Shown here piece after piece: positions 49,890 through 61,990 of a stretch of DNA of 64,000 nucleotides (positions are counted from its first letter, which is position 1; the number at the start of each line of letters is the position of its first letter). Source of the DNA: Epiperipatus broadwayi. Taxonomy: Eukaryota; Onychophora; Udeonychophora; Euonychophora; Peripatidae. Location of the stretch: contig JAQFVV010000049.1 of NCBI GenBank assembly GCA_028023455.1, positions 3,819,649-3,883,648 of the forward strand, given 5' to 3'. Below the pieces are notes generated by a model. That model saw only the letters and a program-made list of their open reading frames with translations. It did not search any database and had not been told where the DNA came from. Both the position numbers and the translations under genes were made by a program.

Positions 49890-50387
49890 TGGGCTGAACT
49901 GTGTATTATTTTCCATTACATACCAATATTTCGATGGATTAGCATCTGCCATTATCAAGGTTAACTTTTGAAAGAAAAATCATTAGATCTCAAACAATAA
50001 TGTGACTCAGTGCGAGATGAGAAATGAGATTCAACTTTAAGTAGTTCAGCATTCACGAGGCTTATCAAAATGTTTATTTCCCTCAGTTTTTTCACCTATT
50101 AATTTTAAGTTAATAGGTGAAAAAACTGAAAGAAATATAACTCTCATTTTATCTAATATTAACTTAAAATTAATAGGTGAAAAAACTGAGGGAAATAAAC
50201 ATTTTGATAAGCCTCATATTGTGAATGCTGAACTACTTCAAGTTGAATCTCATTTCTCATCTCACACTGAGTCACGTTATTGTTTGAGATCTAAGGATTT
50301 TTCTTTCAAAAGTTAACCTTGATAATGGCAGATGCTAGTCCATCGAAATATCAGTATGTAATGGAAAATAATACACGGTTCAGCCCA
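49890..50387. repeat. 498-bp palindrome, 226-231-bp arms
   Basis: The left arm 49890-50115 and right arm 50157-50387 are reverse complements with only a handful of differences (cgatggattagc against gctagtccatcg, for example). The 41-bp loop contains an additional direct copy of part of the right arm (taataggtgaaaaaactga). Near the outer part each arm carries TTGATAA - stem - TCGAAATAT (50319-50350 on the plus strand). No ORF. It is a fold-back element of unknown class and young by its arm identity. Confidence 0.92.
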
Positions 50388-50403
50388 ATACCTATTAATA
50401 TAT

Positions 50404-51655
50404 ATCTCTCTCTCTATATTATAATGATACATAGTTCCATACAGTAACTTTATTAGAAGGCACCATTAAATTCAGACTTCTTTTCACTAACAAATTGTAA
50501 TTTAATATTGAGAATTGATAGAAGAAAATACTGAAGAAAGAAGTTAAGTTTACTAGAAAAGTTATAATTATTCAAAAATATTGGAAAGATATAAATTATA
50601 AAGTGAAATTCTTCTAATTAATAATAAATCGTGAAGTAAAACACAAGTTTACCCAGCATGAGTTACATTTAGATGTCCATTTGGCATATCAAAATTCTAT
50701 ATTTTATAATTCAAGTAATAGTAAATATTAAAAAAAAACACAATAATTTATTATAAAACAAAATAATTAAATATATTAACAATAATGTCATTGAAATAAT
50801 TACCAATATCTTAATTAATACATCAAAATAAACAAACCGACGCATGAAAAATAAACTCATGTATGATTAACAATCTGAAACATTGCCAAAACAAACCAAA
50901 CTTGCCTTAATCTCAATATCTAATAACACAGTAGCCTATACATGAAGGTCTATAAAACTAAGCAATGGATGAATACCTGTTAGATATAATCTTAACTATC
51001 TATTATAGTATTATAAGTAACAGCATAAAAACAACTATTCTTAAAACTTTATATATAAAATATTTAAATATTAATTCATCATTATATCTGTATTATTTAT
51101 AAAGATATAAATATTATCTATGCTTAAGTAAGTATTCACTACAAAAATGAAATCATTATAAAATGAAGCCATATGAATTTATAACTGGAACTAACCAATA
51201 ATATCAAGCATGTCTCAGTTGCCAATACATACACAGTATCAGTCAAATTCCACATATATAAAATAAATATTTACTATTTAAACAGTCATTATTTACCATT
51301 ATAAATATCATTAAATAACACATTATATATTTTGTAATTTGTACTAAAATAAGGCATCTATATACTAAACTATCATTTATTACATCTGTATTATTTTTAA
51401 ACATTATATTTAAAATGTCATTACTTGCATATATCTGATAATTACACTGATAGTTATCAATATACTATTTAACAATTGGTTAACTATAAACAATTAATAT
51501 CAGCATAAAATTATTTACATAAAAAAACTATTTGTTATAAATTAAACAAAATATTTAATAGAGACTTATAAACTGTTTTATCACTTTATTTATCAGTAAA
51601 TAAACTTAAATGTCTTTTTGGAAGTTAATAAATATAGCAGACAATATTTTGCAGC
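50404..51655 (-). repeat. Candidate 3' LTR (about 1.25 kb direct repeat, left copy)
   Basis: Matches 55001-56210 in the same orientation throughout, for example ttgtaatttaatattgagaa, aacacaagtttac and actttatatataaaatattt, with perhaps 10-15% divergence. Boundaries are approximate. Because the readable ORF between the repeats is on the minus strand, this copy would be the 3' LTR. No primer-binding site or polypurine tract could be identified with confidence, so a plain duplication is not excluded. Confidence 0.6.
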
Positions 51656-51659
51656 AGTT

Positions 51660-53070
51660 GATGATTATGAAGTAATCCTATTTATAATACATGAAAACAT
51701 GAAGAATTATCAATTTGAGATTTGATTCCCAAATTTATAAACTTTATTTACAAGTTTGTTTTGAGAATTTTAAAATCCAATGTTTTCCTTTTTAAATTCA
51801 GCAGCCAACCATTCTGTTCACATGATCAAAACAGTTGTGCTGATAAGAAATCATTCTTAGCTCCTTGCCAATAGAACAGTAAATAAATCTACAATCAATT
51901 TTAAAATTATTTAAAACAAATAACTCAATTCTTTAAAATTAATATTTTTAAATTAAACACTTGAATTTCTTTTTACATTATCATTTAATAAAATCAATTT
52001 TCATTTATAAAAAGAATATATAATGCCTTTAAATTAATAATAACAACTTAATATTTTAAAATATTAATATAATCACACTTCTAAATTAAAAAAATTTCTT
52101 TCTATACATTTACTTAATTTATACAACAATGAAATTTTATTACATTTAACAATTATAATGTTTATTAAAAATTTTTTTAATTTCATTCTAATTTGTTTTT
52201 TATATAATATAAACATTAATCAGAACTGAGTTAACATTTAATATCTTATTTTTTTAAACTCAAATACATAACAATTAAATAAAATATTTACCCCTAATAT
52301 TTAAAACTGTAAATGAAATATAGATATTTATATGTATTCAAAAAAAAAAAGTAAATAAAAATATAGGCTGTCCAATTTTAGTAAAAAATAAATATTGATG
52401 ATGATCTTTGGAATTTGGAGTTCCTTTAATCTTCCTAAAATTCTAATACTATTAACTACTTCAATTAGTTTACTAACCACCAATGAAATTAAGTTTAGGA
52501 ATAAATAATACCTATTAATATTTTTAGGTTTAAACTGAATGTATTTTCCATATGAGTCAATCATTAGATTACACTGGTTTATCCATTTATCCTTATAATA
52601 TTTATTTTCTTTATTCCAAGAAAATATCGTATTCTGATACCATATAAAACCAATTTTCTTATAATCACTACTACAAATTATGCATTTAATTTTATATCAT
52701 CTTTCTAAACATCACTACAAATTTTTTTCCTAATTTAGAATTCAACAAGATTTATATATTCACAGATAAAACTGCCATATTCGTGACTTTGTACCTCATG
52801 ATAGAAAAAACATTCCTTTTTATTACAATTACTTTCACCAACAAGCTCCAATATTTCTCCATAGCTTTGAAAATGAAGGCATCGTTCCTTCGAAAGTGCT
52901 AAGTATAGAAATAAATAGAATAATATAAATATATTGAGTTTTAGTGTGGAGATATTACCGTAAAATATCTGATCTTATTACATATATAAACCACACATTT
53001 AGTTATTTAATAGTTATAAGACCAAATTTTATCTTGCATGGTATTATTTAACACTACCAAATCATTTAAT
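51660..53070 (-). other. Interior of the candidate LTR element, no readable pol
   Basis: No reverse transcriptase, protease or integrase motif is readable on the minus strand. A 78-codon frame at 52328-52564 is not recognised. The element, if correct, lacks pol and would be non-autonomous. Confidence 0.4.
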
Positions 53071-53074
53071 ATTT

Positions 53075-54170
53075 CTACTTGTGCTTCTTTACATTTATCA
53101 TCCAAAATATAATTTCAGTATATACTTCATAATCCATTGCTGTTGTACTTGCATAGATTTTTGACCCTCCTGGTATTTTTATATCAATATCATAAACATC
53201 CATGATTACACCATCATTCATATATTCTCTTATAATTTTATCATCAAATTTACAGTTATCAATTCCTATACCTATTTTAGATTCTTCAATCATTTTCACA
53301 GAAGCTTTTCATCTCAACATCAATTTTGAATTCTCCTGTACAAACTAAATTATCTTTAACTGACTCGATGCTCCCTACCTCATGTTAACATTCCATCAAC
53401 AACAGATATATTAACTTTAGAATCTTTAATTATATTTATACTATCAACTATTTCTCCTAAAGAAATATTTATTTTAATTTCTTTTTCCTCAAAATCTTTT
53501 GTTATTATATATTTTTTCTACTTTGTTAATACTTTGTTCTACTTTTTGAACTTTATCATTTACTTCTATATTAGCCTTCTCTAATTGTTCTTTTATTTCA
53601 AACTGAACTTTTCTTATTTTTCTTTCAGTTTTTGTTAATGGATTACCCACTGTATCACTTTCACTTTTTGCTGCAGACATTCCATCACTATTCTCTGATT
53701 TTCATCCATTTTCTGTTGCAGGTTTTTATTCATTTTCTTCCTGTTGATTTTGTAGCAAATTTTCATTCATTTGATACATTCTTTGATCCAGTCTTCACAT
53801 ATTTTCATTTATTTGATTCTTATTCTCATCAATTTTCTGTTGCAAATTTTCTTTCATCTGACTCGTAATTTGATCCAGTCTTTTCTCCATTCTTTGCATG
53901 TTTTCATTCATTTGAGTCATATTTTGCTGATTCTGTTTCACTCATTTATTAAACATTTTCTTCAATATTTGATTAAATATTTCCATATTCAACACTCCAC
54001 AATCTTATTTTCATCTATTTTTATAGGTTTATTTTCTCTAATTACAATCTGAGGTTCTTTAAAGGTTATCTCAGGGCTTTTTGGCTCTACTACTTCAATT
54101 TGGGTCTCAAGAAAAACACTACTAACCTCATTTTCTTGATCTCTATATTTTTCTCTATTTACACAAATTT
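53075..54170 (-). pseudogene. Broken coiled-coil ORF, Gag-like
   Basis: On the minus strand from about 54,170 the frames read: an acidic segment (QIEVVEPKSPEITFKEPQIV), then a long heptad-rich stretch from about 54,000 to 53,700 (QNQQNMTQMNENMQRMEKRL, ENLQQKIDENKNQINENM, RLDQRMYQMNENLLQNQQEE). Next is a charged helix at 53,680-53,489 (VQKVEQSINKVEKI), and a last frame at 53,299-53,075 with YDIDIKIPGGSKIY. At least four stops or frameshifts break it. Coiled coils of this kind with Q/N/M-rich heptads open many arthropod LTR-retrotransposon Gag proteins, which is why I favour Gag, but no zinc knuckle or capsid motif is certain. Its position between the direct repeats fits. Confidence 0.5.
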
Positions 54171-54399
54171 TGTTCCATTAATCTAAAAAATTGAAATATT
54201 AATTAGTTTTTTTTCTAAGAATAGACATAAAACCAAATGAATTCTTTTCATTCTATTTTCATCTAAACCATCAATTAAAATTTTATTTTGCTGTTTAATT
54301 TTAAATTAACACAAAATATATTTTGTAATAAACAATATTTTATGTGGCACTACAATATTCAAACTTATATCTTGCAAAAATTAAAAAAAAATCATTAAG

Positions 54400-55000
54400 T
54401 TGTATTTAACTATCTCAGTTTTTATTTTATTTTAAACTCATCAAATTAGAAAGCCACAATTTAAATTTTAAAAAAAAAATCTTCAATATCTCAAGATTGT
54501 TTTATTTCTATCTAATTAAAGATAAAGCCATAATTTATTAAAACAATAAGTAAAATTTATCAAGGCCTCAACTACTGGGTAAGCCAAAGTCTTACAAAAA
54601 AAAAATCCTATATTTTTAAATATCTTGGAGTGCTTTTTTACACATTAACTCCAAATTACAAAAAAGAAACAAGATATAAAAATATACTAATATTGTCTTT
54701 CATGGTATAGCTTTATCAAAATTTCTAAAAGTAAAATGCGAATCTTAAACAAAAATACTATGCTAATTTCCCCAAGTATGAGTTTATTATAATTCCAAAA
54801 CTTGTGTGCCAAAGTGATAAAAAAAATACAAATAATTAAAAAATACAAATAACTATCTTTCTTCTCTTAGGTTATAAATTTATCAAAGCCCTACTAAAAA
54901 ATTGGGTCACAAAATTATATAAAAAAAAATACTCTTCTATCTCAGAGTTTAAGTTTATTGAGTCCCAAACCTGGAAAAGCCAAAATGATAATATATATAT
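54400..55000 (-). repeat. Diverged leader repeats, about 70-90 bp units
   Basis: At least six related segments recur between the coiled-coil ORF and the right direct repeat. Each combines a pattern like ctatctcag, tttatcaaagcc and aagccaaaatgat (for example 54,531, 54,585, 54,810 and 54,975) with A-rich spacers. In the assumed orientation they form the 5' leader of the element. They may have packaging or promoter roles, but that is inference. Confidence 0.55.
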
Positions 55001-56210
55001 ATGTCCCTCTGTAATGGATTCATAGTTCATACATAATTTTACTAGAAGGTGCCATTTGATAAATCTAAATTTCTTTCCAATAAATTATAATTTAATATTG
55101 AGAATTGATATAAGAACATACCAAAGAAAGAAGTTAAATTTACTAGTAAAGTTACAATTATACAAAAATGTTGGAAAGCTATAAATTATAAAATGAAACT
55201 TTCTAATTAATAATAAATCTTGAAGTAAAAGACAAGTTTACTGCAATGAGTTATATTTGGATACTTATTAATTTGGCATATCAATATTTTGTATTTTATA
55301 ATTCAAGTAATAGTAAATAGTAAAAGAAACAAAATAATTTATTATAAAACAAAATAATTGAATAAAATGATAATTGTAATAATTACCAATATCTAAATTA
55401 ATACATCAAAATCAACATGCATGATCAACAATCAGATATTGCCAAAATAAAACAAGCTATCCTTAATCTCAGTACATAGTAACAGTAACCTATACATTGA
55501 GGGTTATAAAAGTAAGCAATGGGTGAAATACCTTTTAGATATAAGCTTAACTAACTACTATAATTTTCTAGGTAATAGCATACAAACAGCAACTACTCTT
55601 AAAACTTTATATATAAAATATTTAAATATTAATTCATCATTATAGTCATATTATTTATAAATATATAAATATTATCTATGCTTAAGAAAGTATTCTCTAT
55701 AAAAACAAAATCATTATAAAATGAAACCATAGGAATTTATAGCTGGAAGCTAAACATATGAATAATATATCTCAGTTATCAATATATACAGTATCAGTCA
55801 AATCCCATATGTATAAAATATATATTTATTACTATTTAAGCAATCATTATTTAAAATTATAATTATTAAATAACATAGATTATATATTTCATAACGTGAT
55901 ATCTATAAAATAAAGTAAACTATCAATTATTACAGCTGTATTATTTTTAAACATTATATTTAAAACATTTTGAAAATATTGTTTGCATATAGCTTTGATA
56001 ATTACATACATAGTGATTGATACAATATTTAACAAGTGATTAATTATAAATAATTAATATAAGCATAAAATTACATACATAAAAAACTCTTTATTATAAA
56101 TTATACAAAATATTTAATAAAGACTTATAAACTGTTTTATAGCTTTAACTCATTTACCAGTAAAAAAAACTGAAATGTCTTTCTGCAAATTTCTAAATAT
56201 AGCAGATGAT
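55001..56210 (-). repeat. Candidate 5' LTR (right copy of the 1.2-kb direct repeat)
   Basis: Direct repeat of 50404-51655 (see there). Near the right end it carries extra sequence at about 56,208-56,280 relative to the left copy, then resumes with cagcagttgatgatt, so one copy has a roughly 70-bp indel. Confidence 0.6.
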
Positions 56211-56289
56211 CTCTTCATTATGGTGCTTCATTTGAAATATAAAAGGTAGGGCTAAATAAGTTATTGAAAAATCATGACTTTTCAGCAGT

Positions 56290-57510
56290 TGATGATTTTT
56301 GGCTTTTCTATGGCTTCTTAATGTGTCTTTATTTTCATAAATCATAACACTAAATCATTCTTTACTGTGTCTATTATAAAATAAAATATTAGTCAATTTA
56401 AACAATTGCCAACTTGAACAATAAGCTTGGTAAAGGCCATTTTAATACTCTGAATCATATATTACATGTCTTATCTATTTTATATGTTATATTATAGAGT
56501 TGCTATTTTATGTAAAATAATACAATACAAATATCTAAACAGAAAAAATTCCTCGCAAAATGTTTACTGCCATCTGGTGAGAATTTTAACAGTTTTTCCA
56601 TCTAAAACCACTAAAAACATCTGAATATCTATTTAATGACCAATAATGGGATAATTATCTGATTGGCTAATAAATATGTACATATAAAAAAGTTGTTTTA
56701 TCAGCCCATATATATACACACACACACATCAGTTTCGGAACATAGCAAAGCAAATAAGCTAATCATTATATCACAAGCCATTACCTATAAATATCAATGC
56801 ATCCCTAATTTTAATTTTACCATGAATTGCAACCATCTATCAGAGTAGAAAATCAGATCACCCTTATATGTGTGTCCATATGCATTTCTTGAATAATATG
56901 ATTCCTGAGATTGTTTATTTGAAAAGTATATGTAAAGATTTGTATTATATTTGGTAAGTCATTAGTATAGTGCATATTTTATAGTTTTTTTTTTTTTTTA
57001 AATTTAGTAATATAATGTATGAAGTTCTATTTTAAAACTCTTTCTTTCTTTTAGACTTTGTTCTGAGATAATTTTAATCTATATTTTTGTTTAGAAGAAT
57101 AATCATTCATGACAGATTTACATAAAAATGTCTCATTTTCTGATATGAGAGTTAATTTTGAATAATCAATAGATATTAGTTCACCAAAAATATCTTAGAC
57201 TGAATTATAAGATAAAATATTGGTTTATCAAAGGCTAGATGTTTCTGAATTAAACAGCTATTTATATCGCCTTTTTATTAAATTTCTCTTATCTCTTCTG
57301 TTTTACTTCACAATTTCTTAGTCATGTGGTAAAAAACTTATTGTCCATGAGATTTTTATGCCATTAGTCATCTTTACTAGCTATGCCAATAGAATTGTGA
57401 CTTTATGCAATTACACAATGTATGGATGCCTCTAATTAATCTTACTCTTAGGAAAAATATTAAACAATAATAATTTAAAAAAAACAACTAATTAGCCTTG
57501 CTCATAAATA
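56290..57510. other. AT-rich DNA, no gene recognised
   Basis: Contains a TA/CA microsatellite (56708-56729) and poly-T (56986-56999). No other feature. Confidence 0.5.
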
Positions 57511-57514
57511 AAGA

Positions 57515-57910
57515 ATTGAAGGACTCGGGAGGATTTGAACCAACCCTCATATATAAATATATCAAATTTCTACTATATGTTGCCTTTGACAGAATAGCTC
57601 AGTTGGTAGAGCATTTGCCTTAAATCTGATATTCAAGAATATAAACTTGTAAGTGAATATTGTCACTGTGCATATAGGCCAGCAACACCTGAAGAAGAGT
57701 GGAGAATACTACTACTTGAAACATTGTGTAATTACTAATGTGTGATGTATATTTGTGTGTTATTACTAAGAAATTGTTTGTATTTGGAAAGTTTAAATAA
57801 AGTTTAAAATTTTCTGTAGATTCAACATTCACTCATAGGTGATGGAAATAGTCCAACATATATCTAATAATATACCATCGTTACAAACCTTCAGACAAAT
57901 ATTTATGCAA
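57515..57910 (+). mobile_element. Composite tRNA-Lys-like repeat with shared 3' domain
   Basis: The plus-strand tRNA head at 57590-57640 has A-box tagctcagttggtagagca, as in tRNA-Lys, but the cloverleaf breaks off after the anticodon arm. About 60 bases to the left a B-box lies on the opposite strand (ggttcaaatcc, minus, near 57,540), so two tRNA pieces face each other. Downstream, 57,680-57,870 matches the loop and right arm of the 33.4-kb fold-back (acctgaagaagagtgg, aaagtttaaataaagttt, gtgatggaaatagtcc). It is probably a SINE joined to, or sharing its tail with, another repeat. Confidence 0.65.
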
Positions 57911-57914
57911 TTAT

Positions 57915-58915
57915 AGTTGCTTTTCTTTTACTAAATGTATGTATGTTAACTATGTAAAGTATGTTATGTTCTAAGCAGTGAACAAACATAGATACGGATA
58001 ATTTAGAAGATTGAGTGTACTTATTTGTGATCTTCCACAAGCAGTGTCATTAATAATGCTTCAGGTTAGGGATTATTATTGATAATTCCTTTGCATTTGT
58101 TTTATAATGTGTAGGAAATTGCCCTTAAAGTGACTGTTGTGCCAAATATGGATTGATTGCTACATTATTAGGCAGCATATTTAAATGTCATAAAGAGTAA
58201 TGATGTACACCTGAACTTTTATATGGAGTTTTTCTAATTTCTTTGTTACCAATAATAGTTTTATTCTAGCATATAGTTTAGCATATTTTAATATAGATTT
58301 AAGATAAGCAGCAATATCCATTTTTCTTTGATACAGATGTACCCTCTAGTTTTTAGATTACCCATTTTCATTAATGAAATCATTTTGGGAAGAATATACT
58401 CAATTTCATGATTGTCCCTAACACTAAAACCTGCGAATAGTAGAAATAATTATAATGTAGAAAATAATGATGGTAATAAACGTTAATTTTTCAATTGTTT
58501 TTAAATGCAAGTACATTGAATATGCAAAAATTGCTTGATATGGACTTTGCAAATAAAAAAATTATTCAAATTATTGTAAAACTTTTTCACATATAAATAA
58601 TATTTAAATAAAAACCTGTGTAGGGTAATTGCTTTTAATTAGATATTTAAATAAGTTAAATAAATTAAATTACAACAATTAATGACAGTATAATAAATAG
58701 ATTACAAAGAAATTGTGCTGTTTTGATGTGCTAATTAGCTGTTTTATTGATTTCAACTCCAAAATTTTTTCTTGTATTACATTGTATTCATAGAATAATA
58801 CTTTTTTAAAACAAAGTGAGAAAAATGAATTTTTAAAATTTATCTTTTGTAATGAAAATTTGTTGACCTAAATCAACTTATAAAGTACTTCAAAAAGTTT
58901 TTAATATTTTTATTA
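57915..58915. other. AT-rich DNA, no gene recognised
   Basis: No feature recognised. Confidence 0.5.
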
Positions 58916-58920
58916 TAAAT

Positions 58921-58962
58921 GAAAAAAAAAAAAAACGCTCGCGCGCGCGCACACACACACAT
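58921..58962 (+). repeat. Compound microsatellite A(n)-(CG)n-(CA)n
   Basis: A run of about 14 A is followed by cgctcgcgcgcgcgc and acacacacacac. The (CG)n part is striking in a genome this poor in G+C. Confidence 0.95.
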
Positions 58963-58964
58963 GG

Positions 58965-60020
58965 TTATAGAATTTTGACTAATTTTGTGGCCCAAAAGTA
59001 GTTTTATCTATTTGCCTCGTTCTTAAAATTAGTCTATTTTTATCTCTTTATTCATTTAAATTAACAGTTTAACATTATAGAATTACATAAATATGTTTAT
59101 GACTGACTTCTGCATCAAAAAAAAAAAAAAGCAGCCAAACGCCAAGATATATGTCTCTTTATTAAATAAATATTTTTGTTATTTATTAGAAATATTGATG
59201 TAAATGGAAGCTTACTGCAATCTGCTTATCATGTTTGCAGATGGACATCCGAATCCAGTTGGATTTGTATCTTATTTAAGTAAATAAAAATTTTAAAGTC
59301 AAATTAGGATTATTTTTAAAAAGCCAGCTATTGGCCAACTTGTTTAAGTTTACATTTAAAAGTAATAAATAAAGTTTAGTTTTCTTAGCTAAAAAGCAAA
59401 ACAAAGAGGTAGACAATTATAAGGGCATCACAGCAACTAACTAATAAATAATGTTTTCACCACATTTTATATCAGTAGCAGCTAAAAAACAAGTGTCACA
59501 ACCTCAAAAAAAAAAAAAAAGGTAAAAGAAAAACATATCTTTATGGCTTCTCAATTTACAGGTATTGAGAATTTGAGAATTTTTTTTTTGTGCTTTACTC
59601 TCTAATAAAAAATAATTACATATATATATATTTACTGACCAATATTCAAATGGTTATTTGGATTGCTATAGACTGACACAAAAAATCTTAATATGACTAA
59701 AACCTGATGAAAATTTTAAGTTTTATCAACTTACATTAGAACTTTAGGTTCAGATAATTAAAAATAAACTACCATACACAGTTTTAATCTTTAAGGTTAC
59801 ACTTTTTATTAGCTTGTCATTATGTAAATGTTGATTTTTAATTGCTTATTTGTAATGCATTAATGCATTGTTTTCAATATATTTTCTAGGGTGTATACCA
59901 TAACATTATTTGTGCACTCTTATTTTGTATAGTGAACTCTTAGACTATGATTAAATTTGACCAAATTTTTAATTGCGAAGTCTATAAAGCTGTAATAAGC
60001 ATATTTGCCATTTTTAGACA
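58965..60020. other. AT-rich DNA, no gene recognised
   Basis: Poly-A runs at 59118-59131 and 59507-59520. No coding or repeat feature. Confidence 0.5.
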
Positions 60021-60027
60021 AATATTA

Positions 60028-60334
60028 CTTTTATAAATTAAGTTTATATACTCTACTTTGAACACTTTATAGCAAAAACTTTTTTTTGTACATATAAGCA
60101 TATACAATCTTACATTTTGACTATCATGCAGTCTTCTTCAGAGCTATGATATAATGAACAAAATGTTGGTATTATTTATATAATTATGTATTTTATTTTA
60201 TTTTGTTCATTATATCATAGCTCTGAAGAAGACTTCAGGACAGTCAAAACAAAATTGTATTTGCATATTTTTACAATAAAAGATTTTTGCTAAAAAGTGT
60301 TCAAAGTAGAGTGGATAAATTGAATTTATGTAAG
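60028..60334. repeat. Fold-back element, about 135-bp arms with CTGAAGA motif
   Basis: The arms 60028-60163 and 60200-60334 are reverse complements (actctactttgaacacttt against gtgttcaaagtagagt; ctatgatataatgaac). Both arms carry CTGAAGA-A-GACT - loop - AGTC-AAAA (60223-60250 on the plus strand, and the mirrored copy on the minus strand around 60,120-60,145). The GACT/AGTC stem is kept in both arms while the loops differ. No ORF. Confidence 0.85.
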
Positions 60335-60339
60335 CTATT

Positions 60340-61015
60340 ACAGCAAAATAAAAGAAGTGGTGAATTTGGCAATATTTCTGAAGTATTACTTTGCTTTTTC
60401 AAATCAAAATTTAATTTTTTTAAAAACACACTATACATTTAAAAATGAAACATATATATATATTTTATTATAATAATATAAACAAAAATACAACATAGAT
60501 CTGTGCTTAGTTACAAAATACTGAAATACTTAAAATAGTGATGTAAATATATATTCTGATGACGCAAGATAAAAGATATTATTTATATTGATTAACAAAT
60601 TATATGATTAAGAAAAATTATCATACTTTCTCTTCTCACTTTCCCAATGTCATACAGATTAATAATAGTTTTACCCTAAACAATAAAGACAATTGAGTCC
60701 CCAGTATATCTTATGAATCAAAAATCTACCATAAAAAGCAAGTAATTACATTGCTTTGCTATGGCAAAAAATGTAAATAGTTTTCTAAGGTTACGTTATG
60801 CAATAAATGTTAAATTTTCATTAAAAATTAAAGCTTAAAATTGGAAATAAAAAGTCATGATGAATAAACATATTGATAAAAAATAGCATTAATTTATGTT
60901 AAATATAGTGAATAATAAATACATTTCCATTGCTGTAATTTTTTTTTTGGAACAATTTTATATTTTGAAATTGCAAAGTTTATATTTATAAATTAAAATT
61001 GGAAAGAAATAAAAA
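60340..61015. other. AT-rich DNA, weak R1/R2-like repeat
   Basis: A diverged relative of the 41.7/44.1-kb repeat may lie at about 60,700-60,850 (aatcaaaaatctaccataaa, ttcattaaaaattaaagctt). Nothing else. Confidence 0.35.
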
Positions 61016-61543
61016 TCTGTATGCTGATCTTCCACAAAATAATAATCAAATAATAATAATTTTTTACAACATCTATATAATCAAATAATAATTTTATACA
61101 TAAAAAGCTTTTTTCAGCACTTGCTTTGGTGCCCTTTTCAAATGTTGCAAATCTATTTAACATTAATGAATAACCTGACATAAAACCACCCAGTGTCCAA
61201 TAATGGAATTAAAACAAACAATAATAATATAAATAATTAAAACAAATCAAAACCCTCATATAAATTCAATAATTACAAAACAATTGATTATATCATAACA
61301 ATATGTTAAACAATATTACATGCATTTTTATATACAATATATATATATATCAATCTATATAATTTTCCATTCATTTTTAATCAACCAATTATTAACTAAA
61401 TTTGTAGAAGTCTTATAAATATTTATACAATTAGTCAAATTATTTTTAATACAATATGTTTCATATATTTGTCTTCTTTTTTGGATCTTTGATGAAATTT
61501 AAATATTTAATACTTTTTGTAGCATCTATTCTATGGCCATATT

Positions 61544-61857
61544 TCAAAAAGTGAATATATAATGCAGACCTATCATCTCTTCTTTAATAGCATTGTTATG
61601 TTTTTTGGCTCTTACCACTATTTGTTTTCCAGTATGTCCAAAGTAAATCATTTTACAAATTTCACATGTAATTTTATATACAATTCCTTTTTTGAACTGT
61701 AAATCATCCTTAACCTATAAGTACCTATTAATTGATCAAGATTTTTACTATTTGACCAGCCAATATTTATATTCTCATCCCTATAATTTTTATTATACCT
61801 TAAAGTATTAAAAATCCTAGGAAAACAGTTAGAGATAAGAGCCAAAGAACATAACAA
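61544..61857 (-). pseudogene. Penelope-like GIY-YIG endonuclease domain, frameshifted
   Basis: On the minus strand the frame from 61857 gives NINIGWSNSKNLDQLIG, which resembles the linker before the endonuclease in Penelope-like ORFs. After a frameshift at about 61,690 the next frame (61687 to 61544) reads GIVYKITCEICKMIYFGHTG then KQIVVRAKKHNNAIKEEM and LHYIFTF before a stop. This fits the PLE-type GIY-YIG nuclease: GIVY and IYFG as the two signature triplets (usual IYIG), the CxxC pair in TCEIC, an R in VVRAKKH and the conserved H-N. Enzymes of this type nick target DNA for insertion. The frameshift and stops mean this copy is dead. Confidence 0.8.
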
Positions 61858-61990
61858 TGCTATTAAATGAAGAGATGGTAGGTCAGCATTATATATTCAC
61901 TTCTTGAAATATGGCCATAGAATAGATGCTACAAAAAGTATTAAATATTTAAATTTCATCAAAGATGAAAAAAAGACAAATATATGAAAC
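61836..61990 (+). pseudogene. Second GIY-YIG fragment (inverted partner)
   Basis: The plus-strand frame reads EPKNITMLLNEEMVGQHYIF followed by stops. It corresponds to the last third of the domain in the minus-strand copy (KKHNNAIKEEMIGLHYIF), then the same 3' region. Truncated at the junction with the other copy. Confidence 0.75.

Noticed and set aside
53632-54052. Plus-strand ORFs of 78 and 93 codons rich in Phe, His and Leu
   Set aside because: Antisense of the repetitive coiled-coil sequence, which reads sensibly on the minus strand.
57689-57722. Complete hammerhead ribozyme at 57.7 kb
   Set aside because: CTGAAGA and GAAAC are present, but the stem between them forms only by pairing a core A and with a bulge, and no NUH site with a matching stem I follows.
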